DNA of 64,000 nucleotides from Planctomycetaceae bacterium (GTDB lineage Bacteria > Planctomycetota > Planctomycetia > Pirellulales > Pirellulaceae): the NCBI GenBank assembly GCA_020638995.1, contig JACKHM010000002.1:2170001-2234000 (forward strand), read 5' to 3'. Made by a program: the position numbers and the translations under genes. Position 1 is the first letter of the stretch. Every line of letters starts with the position of its first letter. This document shows, in pieces, positions 34,139 to 41,463 of this stretch. Under the pieces are notes generated by a model. It searched no databases, was not told where the DNA came from, and worked only from the letters and a program-made list of their open reading frames with translations.

Positions 34139-35221
34139 CTAGTTCGTCAAACGAATGGGCTCTGGTCGACCGGGCACGATGCCGCTGCGATTGCGATGCG
34201 AGACAAGTTCAGCACAAATGCTGACGGCAATCTCTGGGACTGTTTGCGAACCGATATCAATCCCTAGCGGAGCATAGACACGTTCCAGTGCCTCCGCCGA
34301 GATGCCCTTTTCGAGCAGGTCGTCGAAAATCATGCGGATCTTGCGCCGGCTGCCGATCATGCCAACATATCGTGCACCGCGGTCAGCCAAATGATAAAGT
34401 GCCTGTTCATCGTGATTGTGGCCGCGAGTGACAATCATGCAATACGTGTCTGGCGTGATCTCGATATTGGCGAGCACTTCTTCGATCGACCCAGAGATGC
34501 GACGTTGGGCTTGAGGAAATCGTTCCGGAGACACGATGTCGGCCCGGTCATCGACAACCCAGACATCGAACTGTAACCCAGCGGCGAGTGCCGCCACGGC
34601 TTGACCGACGTGCCCTCCACCGACGATCAGCAATCGGCAACGATGGTCGCTCGGCAAGAACGCGATACCGTGTGCCGCGTACGGTCGAGGTCGAGATGCG
34701 AGCGATTTTAGATTCTCGCTGACCAGCGACGGAGCATCGATTGATTCACCCGAGTACAACGTCGCGAACAATTCGTCTTCTTCGTTGAACAGATAGCTTA
34801 CAGGAGAACTCAGGTTGCTGGCGGCGGAATCGAAAACAATCGCCTCGGTGACACCTTGACCCTGGGCAATCGCTTCGGCAAGTCTTTGGTAGTAGCCTTT
34901 AGCCGCCTCATCACGAATGGGATCGATCAAAATCTGCATCCGCCCGCCACAGATCAAACCATCGTCCCAACCGTAATCGCTGTCGAGTTGAAATGTTGCG
35001 ATTTCGGCTTTTCCTTCATGCAGAACCGCCAGCGCTCGCCGTTTGACTTCGGCCTCGACGCATCCACCACCTAGCGTTCCCGCTTGAGAGCCATCGGCGT
35101 AGACAAGCATCATGGCTCCGGCTTTTTGCGGTGTCGAGCCACGCGTCTCCACCAAACGGCAATACGCGATGGGGCGAGCAGAATTCAATGCATCGACTAG
35201 CTGTCGGGCGACTTCTTGCAC
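34139..35221 (-). CDS. xdhC: XdhC/CoxI-family protein
   Basis: XdhC proteins bind the molybdenum cofactor and insert it, sulfurated, into xanthine-dehydrogenase-type enzymes. The N-terminal XdhC_CoxI domain shows ETRGSTPQKAGAMMLVYADG and GTLGGGCVEAEVKRRAL. The C-terminal Rossmann domain has LLIVGGGHVGQAVAALAAGL and YCMIVTRGHNHDEQALYHLA plus YVGMIGSRRKI. I chose the GTG at 35221 (AGGAG six bases upstream), giving 360 residues. The GTG at 35293 would overlap the ABM gene. No target hydroxylase is nearby; the MocA-like gene at 25117 is the likely functional partner. Confidence 0.88.
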   Translation of the reverse strand: MQEVARQLVDALNSARPIAYCRLVETRGSTPQKAGAMMLVYADGSQAGTLGGGCVEAEVKRRALAVLHEGKAEIATFQLDSDYGWDDGLICGGRMQILIDPIRDEAAKGYYQRLAEAIAQGQGVTEAIVFDSAASNLSSPVSYLFNEEDELFATLYSGESIDAPSLVSENLKSLASRPRPYAAHGIAFLPSDHRCRLLIVGGGHVGQAVAALAAGLQFDVWVVDDRADIVSPERFPQAQRRISGSIEEVLANIEITPDTYCMIVTRGHNHDEQALYHLADRGARYVGMIGSRRKIRMIFDDLLEKGISAEALERVYAPLGIDIGSQTVPEIAVSICAELVSHRNRSGIVPGRPEPIRLTN

Positions 35222-35249
35222 AAAGGACTCCTGGTCGTGGGCCGAGCGA

Positions 35250-35570
35250 CTATTGGTAACTTGCCGCAGGTTCGAGTATTTGAAGCGAGGCACCTTTCAC
35301 GAGATCTTTCACCGTTTCGCGGTAGCTAATCATGTGAGGAGCCACAAGATGCGCGTTCAGCGCGTCGAGACTCTCCCATTTCTCGACAATGGTGACGACG
35401 CTATCTCGAACCGCGGGCTGGGCCTTGATCTCGGTGGCGAGATCGGTCGTGGGTTGGTATTCGATACAACCTTGCTCCGCCAAGACGTTCGGTACATTCG
35501 CCAGGAAAGCCTTCACAAAGGCCTCTCGTCTTCCTTCGACAATCTCAATCGTAGCAATCACATAGATCAT
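35250..35570 (-). CDS. Antibiotic-biosynthesis-monooxygenase (ABM) domain protein
   Basis: This 106-residue protein has the ferredoxin-like ABM fold: MIYVIATIEIVEGRREAFVK, a central IEYQPTTD strand, VVTIVEKWESLDALNAHLVA, then SYRETVKDLV. Members include quinol monooxygenases and many with unknown substrates. It lies 29 bp upstream of the chosen xdhC start on the same strand, so the two are probably co-transcribed. A specific reaction cannot be read. Confidence 0.82.
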   Translation of the reverse strand: MIYVIATIEIVEGRREAFVKAFLANVPNVLAEQGCIEYQPTTDLATEIKAQPAVRDSVVTIVEKWESLDALNAHLVAPHMISYRETVKDLVKGASLQILEPAASYQ

Positions 35571-35736
35571 GGACGGTTCGCTCCCGGGGCTTGCTAATTC
35601 GGTATTGTGATCGGGCGGAATCGACGCGACAACCGGGTGAACGTATCGAGCATACCGTAAGCTCCCTTACTGTCCCGTTACACTTGCCCCGTTATCCTCG
35701 CTAAGATAGGGCCTCACACCCACGAAAGGAGTTGGC

Positions 35737-36924
35737 ATGAGCCTGGTCAATATCACGAAAAATGGCAAGGGACTAAATGTTGAGCAAGCCGTACGTGCCC
35801 GCTACTCGGCGGCCTCGCAAGAGCAGATACCGGCGCTTTGTTGCCCAGTAACCTACGAAAAACAGTATTTGGAGGTGCTGCCCCAGGAATTGATCGATCG
35901 CGACTACGGATGTGGCGATCCATCCAAGTATGTTCAGTCGGGCGAGACTGTGTTGGACTTGGGGTCGGGCGGCGGAAAAATCTGTTATATCGCTTCCCAG
36001 ATTGTGGGCCCGGAAGGCCGAGTTTTAGGCGTCGACATGAACGATGACATGCTGGCGTTGGCGCGTAACTTTCAAAACGAAATCAGCCAGCGCATCGGCT
36101 GGAACAATGTCGAGTTCTTCAAAGGAAAGATCCAAGACCTCGCGTTGGATCACGATCGCTTCGCAGATCACTTAAAGTCACACCCCGTGACGGATACGGA
36201 TTCCTGGAGCCGAGCCCAAGAATTCGCCGACAATTTGCGGACAAACGAACCGATGATCGCATCCGACTCGGTGGACGTCGTGCTGTCGAATTGTGTGCTG
36301 AATCTGGTCGATCCCGTCGCGCGGAAGCAATTGTTCACAGAAATCCATCGAGTACTGAAACGAGGCGGTCGCGCGGTGATCAGCGATATCGTCTGCGACG
36401 AAGTCGTGCCCGACCATTTGAAGAACAACCCCGAACTATGGAGTGGTTGCATCAGCGGTGCGTTTGTTGAGGATGAATTCCTCAAGGAATTTGAACGCGC
36501 TGGTTTTTATGGAGTCGAGATCGTCGTGCGTCAGGAGGAGCCGTGGGCGACGGTCGAAGGAATCGAGTTCCGCAGCATGACCGTTCGCGCGTTTAAGGGA
36601 AAGGAAGGACCATGCTTGGATCATCACCAAGCCGTGATCTACCGTGGGCCCTGGAAGAGCGTGACCGATGACGATGGCCATGTTTTGCGACGTGGGGTAC
36701 GAACCGCAGTCTGCGAAAAAACTTTCAGAATCTACACCACCGAACCTTACGCGGACGAGGTGATTGCGGTTCCTCCCTATCACGCCGTCGATGCAAGCGA
36801 CGCAGTCCCCTACGATTGCCGGTGCAGCGCCGTGCGACACCCTCGTGAGACAAAAGGAGTCGGCTTCGACGCAACGCAATTACCCCAGACACAATGTTGC
36901 GGGCCGGACGAGAAGTGCTGCTAG
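35737..36924 (+). CDS. arsM: ArsM-like arsenite methyltransferase
   Basis: The ATG at 35737 is preceded by a strong AAAGGAG. The 395-residue SAM-dependent methyltransferase has VLDLGSGGGKICYIASQIVG as its SAM loop and paired cysteines consistent with arsenic binding (IPALCCPVTYEKQYL; RDYGCGDPSKY). A later cysteine lies in NNPELWSGCISGAF. ArsM methylates As(III) to volatile or sugar-linked forms. The protein carries a C-terminal extension with CRCSAVRHP and a CCGPDEKCC tail, a cysteine-rich end that could bind metal or arsenic. No arsR, arsB or acr3 gene is adjacent. The fold is certain; the arsenic substrate is likely. Confidence 0.8.
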   Translation: MSLVNITKNGKGLNVEQAVRARYSAASQEQIPALCCPVTYEKQYLEVLPQELIDRDYGCGDPSKYVQSGETVLDLGSGGGKICYIASQIVGPEGRVLGVDMNDDMLALARNFQNEISQRIGWNNVEFFKGKIQDLALDHDRFADHLKSHPVTDTDSWSRAQEFADNLRTNEPMIASDSVDVVLSNCVLNLVDPVARKQLFTEIHRVLKRGGRAVISDIVCDEVVPDHLKNNPELWSGCISGAFVEDEFLKEFERAGFYGVEIVVRQEEPWATVEGIEFRSMTVRAFKGKEGPCLDHHQAVIYRGPWKSVTDDDGHVLRRGVRTAVCEKTFRIYTTEPYADEVIAVPPYHAVDASDAVPYDCRCSAVRHPRETKGVGFDATQLPQTQCCGPDEKCC

Positions 36925-36955
36925 TTGGTATTCGAAGCTAAAAAACTCAGTGGCC

Positions 36956-36972
36956 GTCACTTTCCAAGTGAC
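36956..36972. repeat. Hairpin of a dispersed intergenic repeat, copy 2
   Basis: GTCACTT, TCC, AAGTGAC: perfect 7-bp arms within an 18-bp match to 23722-23739. A second hairpin, ATCACT, CGGAT, AGTGAT, follows at 36999-37015. It sits between arsM and the convergent mqnE. Confidence 0.55.
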
Positions 36973-37022
36973 AGCCCTTACAGGGCCCTAAAACGCCGAT
37001 CACTCGGATAGTGATTGCTACG

Positions 37023-38156
37023 CTATCCACCAACGGGCAAAACTTCGCCAATGCTCCAACGACTTGGATCGTTCGGGTCGCGCTCGACTCGGCGGTAGAC
37101 GGTGTCGCGTTCAATGGGCTCGCGGCCCGCCTCTTCGATCAATCGCCGGATGTCTTCCACGGAAAGGATCTCCGGCGTCGTTGCTCCGGCATCGTGATAA
37201 ATCAACTCGTGACGCACAGTCCCATCAAGATCATCGGCCCCATACGACAGCGCCGCTTGAGCGGTGCCAATGCCGAGCATGATCCAATACGCCTTGATGT
37301 GTGCAATATTGTCGAGCATCAAGCGGCTGATAGCCATCGTCCGCAAGTCCATGATCGCCGACGGCTTCTTGATGTGAGAAAGTCCAGTGTTTTCTGGATG
37401 GAACGCCAGCGGAATGAACGTCTGAAAACCGCCCGAGTCGTCCTGTAACTCGCGGAGGCGGATCAGGTGATCGATACGATGATACGCGTTCTCGATGTGA
37501 CCGTAGAGCATGGTGCAATTCGTCTTGATGCCAAGCGAGTGCGCCTCGCGATGGATATTCAGCCACTTGGTGGGATCAGCCTTATGTTCGCAAATCTGGT
37601 CGCGGACTTCCGGATGAAAGATCTCGGCGCCGCCTCCGGGCATGCTACCGAGCCCCGCATCGATCAGATCTTGTAAGATCTCACGCACCGGCTTCTTTGT
37701 TTGATGCTCGAACCAGTTTATCTCGACACCAGTCCACGCCTTCAGATGTAGATCAGGATACGCGTCATGCAGAATGCGAACGATATGCACGTACCAGTCG
37801 TAAGGCTTCTGGTGATGCAACCCCCCAACAATGTGCATCTCGGTACAGCCATTATCAACCGCTTCCTGGCCCCGAGCGAGAATCTGTTCGTCGCTCATCG
37901 TATAGCCCTTCGAGTCGCGCAAATCCGAGCGGAAAGCACAAAACGTACAGCGGTACACGCAAATGTTCGTCGGATTCAAATGCGTGTTGATGTTGTAATA
38001 GCCAACATTGCCGTTGAGACGTTCGCGTACAAGATTCGCCAATTCACCGATCTCATGCAGCGGAGTCGATGGCTCGTAAAGAAACAGTCCATCGTCGAAA
38101 GACAATCGCTCGCCAGAGTGAACTTTGTCGCGGATCGATTCTAAGTTGGATGTCAT
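37023..38156 (-). CDS. mqnE: Aminofutalosine synthase MqnE
   Basis: This radical-SAM enzyme joins SAM to the chorismate-derived substrate made by MqnA, forming aminofutalosine in the futalosine menaquinone route. The 377-residue protein has the cluster motif CVYRCTFCAF in THLNPTNICVYRCTFCAFR, the MqnE-type MHIVGGLHHQKPYDWYV and GGGAEIFHPEVRDQICEHKA. The ATG at 38156 is preferred over a GTG six codons upstream because the family starts near TSNLESIRDKV. It is followed in the minus-strand reading order by nothing in the window; the prenyltransferase, ubiX and ubiE genes lie upstream, suggesting one transcription unit. Confidence 0.9.
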   Translation of the reverse strand: MTSNLESIRDKVHSGERLSFDDGLFLYEPSTPLHEIGELANLVRERLNGNVGYYNINTHLNPTNICVYRCTFCAFRSDLRDSKGYTMSDEQILARGQEAVDNGCTEMHIVGGLHHQKPYDWYVHIVRILHDAYPDLHLKAWTGVEINWFEHQTKKPVREILQDLIDAGLGSMPGGGAEIFHPEVRDQICEHKADPTKWLNIHREAHSLGIKTNCTMLYGHIENAYHRIDHLIRLRELQDDSGGFQTFIPLAFHPENTGLSHIKKPSAIMDLRTMAISRLMLDNIAHIKAYWIMLGIGTAQAALSYGADDLDGTVRHELIYHDAGATTPEILSVEDIRRLIEEAGREPIERDTVYRRVERDPNDPSRWSIGEVLPVGG

Positions 38157-38291
38157 GGGCTTGGCGTAGCACACTCAGCTTGCGTGTTCGTTTTAATGGA
38201 TGTCCAGGCACACGGGATGTATGCCCTACGTCAGAACCGTCGAGTCTATGGAGGAGTTAACGGGGTGTCTAGGAGATCAAGAGATGGCAGG

Positions 38292-39236
38292 TCAAATCGA
38301 AGTCAGCAGATCAACGGAAGCGAGCACAAACAACCCCATGCTCACGATCGCATTTACATTAAAAAACGCGATATTCACGCGTGTCAGGTCATCCGGCCGG
38401 ACCAAACGGTGTTCGTAAACCAAGAGCAACGCAATCGCCAAGACTGCTGTGCCGTAGATCCAACCGAGGCTAATTCTTTGCCCGCCGAGCAAGTAAGTAA
38501 ATGGTAGTGCGCCCAGCACCAGAATCATGGCAAAATGGCAAACTGCGGCCAGACGCAACGCGCCGGCAACGCCTAACGCGGTCGGGATGCTGCGAAGTTT
38601 GGCTCTCACGTCATAGTCATAATCCTGACAAGCGTAGATCATGTCGAATCCCGCAACCCACAGCATCACTCCGCAACCTAGGCAAGCCGCTGGAAAGATG
38701 TCTGCGGGGTCGGTGACGAGGATCTCTCCGCGTAATGCAATCCACACACAGATCGGAGCCAACATTAGAGAAGCTCCCAGCCAAAACTGTGCCATCGAAG
38801 TAATTCGCTTCGTGTAGCTGTAGGCCAGCAAAAACATGAGCACCGGCACCGACAGGACGATCGGTAGCGGGTTCGGGAGAAACAGCAGCGTCGAGGCAAC
38901 AAAACCCGCCGAACTGAATAGCGTGAAGCACACGACGCTGGTCACTGAAAGTACGCCCGCTGGGATGTGCCGATTTGCAGTGCGTGGATTCTCAGCGTCA
39001 ACCCGGCGATCTGCGATCCGATTGAAAGCCATGGCCGCGCTACGAGCGAAGACCATGCAAAGGAGAATCCCTAAAAGATGCAGCCAGTTAAACGGTGGAG
39101 GGCAGGGGGCGAGGCGAGCGGGAGAGGAGGTCGGAGTTGTCCACGCCATTACAGTCGCCAACAAGGCAAACGGCAGCGCAAAGATCGTGTGGCTAAACCG
39201 AATCATGTCCAGCAGGTGGCGCAGACGCGTAATCAT
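38292..39236 (-). CDS. UbiA-family prenyltransferase (MqnP-like)
   Basis: This 314-residue polytopic membrane protein is of the 4-hydroxybenzoate polyprenyltransferase family. The two Asp-rich motifs are visible: AFNRIADRRVDAENPRT and YACQDYDYDVRAKL, which bind the prenyl diphosphate through magnesium. About eight hydrophobic helices surround them. Because it sits between mqnE and ubiX/ubiE, it most likely prenylates the futalosine-pathway naphthoate intermediate (the MqnP role). Its ATG overlaps the ubiX stop by four bases (ATGA). Confidence 0.88.
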   Translation of the reverse strand: MITRLRHLLDMIRFSHTIFALPFALLATVMAWTTPTSSPARLAPCPPPFNWLHLLGILLCMVFARSAAMAFNRIADRRVDAENPRTANRHIPAGVLSVTSVVCFTLFSSAGFVASTLLFLPNPLPIVLSVPVLMFLLAYSYTKRITSMAQFWLGASLMLAPICVWIALRGEILVTDPADIFPAACLGCGVMLWVAGFDMIYACQDYDYDVRAKLRSIPTALGVAGALRLAAVCHFAMILVLGALPFTYLLGGQRISLGWIYGTAVLAIALLLVYEHRLVRPDDLTRVNIAFFNVNAIVSMGLFVLASVDLLTSI

Positions 39237-39832
39237 GGCTCCCCCCAGCGACGCATCAAATTCGTACGCACGCCAAGCTGATCGAGGATTCGGCAGACGA
39301 CGAAATCAACAAGATCGCTCACCGAATGAACCCCATGATACCAGCCGGGCGTAGCTGGCAGCACAATTGCGCCGGCTTCCGTGGCGAGTTTCATGCTATC
39401 GATTTGGGGCAGGGACAGCGGAGTCTCGCGTGGAACGAGAACAAGTTTCCGGCGTTCCTTCAAATGCACTTCTGCCGCTCGTTGGATCAAATTGCTACCG
39501 GCAGCGTGGGCGACACTGCTGAGTGTTGTGCCAGAGCAGGGGCAGATCACCATGCCTCCTGTGACAAAGGAACCACTCGCGATCGGGGCCATGAAGTCCG
39601 TGAAATGATGATAGTGGAGAGACGCCGTCGGAACGGAACTGTCTAGCAAAGTTTCGGGCGCGAAGTGATTCAGATCGACGTTGCGTCTCAGTTCCTGCGC
39701 GATCACCGTCTTTCCAGACGGACTGATCGCAAGATGCACATCGCAACCTTCACCGAGCAGCACCTCCAACAATCGCACTGCATACACGGCCCCGCTCGCT
39801 CCGGTGATTCCCACGACGATGGGCAGATTCAT
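39233..39832 (-). CDS. ubiX: UbiX-type flavin prenyltransferase
   Basis: UbiX attaches a dimethylallyl group to FMN, making the prenyl-FMN cofactor used by UbiD-type decarboxylases. The 199-residue protein begins [20 protein letters not shown], with the FMN-binding GxTGASG, and has the family's [20 protein letters not shown] and [13 protein letters not shown]. The length is normal. It overlaps its neighbours on both sides by ATGA. In the futalosine pathway a UbiD-like enzyme (MqnL) is thought to need this cofactor; no such gene is in the window. Confidence 0.93.
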   Translation of the reverse strand: MNLPIVVGITGASGAVYAVRLLEVLLGEGCDVHLAISPSGKTVIAQELRRNVDLNHFAPETLLDSSVPTASLHYHHFTDFMAPIASGSFVTGGMVICPCSGTTLSSVAHAAGSNLIQRAAEVHLKERRKLVLVPRETPLSLPQIDSMKLATEAGAIVLPATPGWYHGVHSVSDLVDFVVCRILDQLGVRTNLMRRWGEP

Positions 39833-40590
39833 ACGCGAGCCTCGTCACCAGGCGTTGCCAGTGCATCAGGTTTCGTACCAACATAGAGCGTCGCAATCCC
39901 AAGCGTCATCGGATGAAATCTCACGTTTGTCAGCCCGGCCACTCGCATTCGCTCGGCCAGCGCCTCGCCAGACGGAAATTGGCCAACACTCTCTGGCAGG
40001 TAGCTGTAAGCATCCTGCTTGTTCCGCATCATCCATTGGCCGATCTTTGGCAAAACCTTCAAAAAGTAGAAACCATAGATCGCCTTGAAAGGTTGCCAAT
40101 TGGGCATCGAGAATTCCAGTACTGCCACCCGACCGCCGGGTTGGCAGACGCGAGTCATCTCGCGGAGTCCGCGATCGGTATCGGCGATGTTTCTCAAGCC
40201 GAATGCGACGGTGACCAACTGAAATCGATTGTCCTCGAACGGCAAGTTCTGCGAGTCAGCCTCGACAAATGTGACCTGTTCGTCGCATCCATACTTCTCT
40301 TTCTTGCGGTCTCCAATCGCTAACATCTCGGAACAGAAGTCGGAACCCACGATTTCGACCTCGCCGCGCGTCCGCCTGTAATACGCGAAAGCCAGATCCC
40401 CCGTGCCCGTACAAACGTCCAGGATCGGAGCGTCGCCTTGTGGCGGTGCCAAACGAACTGTCCGCCAGCGCCAATACTTGTCCGTGTTCATTGACAACAG
40501 GTGATTCAACAGATCGTACCGCGGCGCGATCTCGCCGAACATTTTTTGAACGCGTTCGTTCGATTTGTCGACGGCAGCTGTCATTTCCAT
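39829..40590 (-). CDS. ubiE: Demethylmenaquinone methyltransferase UbiE/MenG
   Basis: This is the last methylation step of menaquinone synthesis. The 253-residue SAM methyltransferase shows [20 protein letters not shown], then [12 protein letters not shown]. It also has [20 protein letters not shown] as motif I, and [20 protein letters not shown] and [18 protein letters not shown], all typical of UbiE. It is the first gene of the cluster with ubiX, the prenyltransferase and mqnE, with ATGA overlap to ubiX. Without a ubiquinone pathway in sight, menaquinone is the likely product. Confidence 0.93.
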   Translation of the reverse strand: MEMTAAVDKSNERVQKMFGEIAPRYDLLNHLLSMNTDKYWRWRTVRLAPPQGDAPILDVCTGTGDLAFAYYRRTRGEVEIVGSDFCSEMLAIGDRKKEKYGCDEQVTFVEADSQNLPFEDNRFQLVTVAFGLRNIADTDRGLREMTRVCQPGGRVAVLEFSMPNWQPFKAIYGFYFLKVLPKIGQWMMRNKQDAYSYLPESVGQFPSGEALAERMRVAGLTNVRFHPMTLGIATLYVGTKPDALATPGDEARV

Positions 40591-40743
40591 CGCCTAATAT
40601 GGTGTAAAACGCCGCTAGTAAACTGGAGGGCTCCGGCATTGGGTGCAACGAAGTGGCTGGAGCACTGGATGTGAACCGCGATTAGAAAGAATAACTTAAC
40701 AGCGGTCGTCGCTGTAGGCGGCAAAGATCTTCGTGAGTTTCGC

Positions 40744-41460
40744 TTATGGCATCTCAGAAGGGGCGGGTGTGCCTCCGGTTGACGTTAGATTCTCGGTAAC
40801 AAACCTTGAGACGGTCGCTCCGACAAGTTTTTGCCCGGCTAGGGTCAAATGCACTCCGTCCGCTCCGATGGCCTCGGACACGCCATTTTCGGATAAGAAA
40901 CGATGCAGATGGTCCACCGGAACATCGAGTTCTTTCATAACTCGTATCGCAATCTCGTTATATTGCTCGATGCTGCTTTCCAAAAGTGCGTAATCGCGGC
41001 CTTGCCGAGATGCGGCAGCTTGTTGATCCAGAATCGGAGTCGACGTGGCGAACAAGACAACAGCGCGGGTTTCGGCTCGGATACGCCTTACGATCTCGCG
41101 GAGATTGACTTCGTATTCCGAGGGCGACACTTGGAATCTCCCCGTCGCCGAAAACTTCTTGGTGTCGTGGATGCCGCAATTGAAGTGGACAACTTCCGGA
41201 TTCTCGCGGATCACCCATTCATCGAGATGCTTCAAGATGTTACTGCTATCCCCGCCGTTTGCTTTGGAGCTGACAACGACGGCTTTACCTGCCAACTCGG
41301 CGGCCACAATCGGCGCGTAGCTCAAGCGAATCGAGTCACCGACGAGAACCACTTTAGGAAGGGCGGATGACGGATCGTCAGCATTCGCTGTCATCGTTGT
41401 CAGGACGGTCAGACATACGGTTAACGTCAGACAACATCGCATAATCGCACTCCAAAACAT
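40744..41460 (-). CDS. Exported SGNH/GDSL hydrolase
   Basis: This 238-residue protein has a signal peptide (MRCCLTLTVCLTVLTTMTANA). SGNH blocks are KVVLVGDSIRLSYAP (nucleophile serine), VVHFNCGIHDTK (block with the conserved asparagine shifted to NCG) and IGADGVHLTLAGQ (catalytic DxxH). These enzymes are esterases or lipases, often deacetylating carbohydrates. It starts almost directly after the lipoprotein gene's stop on the same strand, implying a shared transcript. The substrate is unknown. Confidence 0.85.
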   Translation of the reverse strand: MFWSAIMRCCLTLTVCLTVLTTMTANADDPSSALPKVVLVGDSIRLSYAPIVAAELAGKAVVVSSKANGGDSSNILKHLDEWVIRENPEVVHFNCGIHDTKKFSATGRFQVSPSEYEVNLREIVRRIRAETRAVVLFATSTPILDQQAAASRQGRDYALLESSIEQYNEIAIRVMKELDVPVDHLHRFLSENGVSEAIGADGVHLTLAGQKLVGATVSRFVTENLTSTGGTPAPSEMP

Positions 41461-41463
41461 CAA

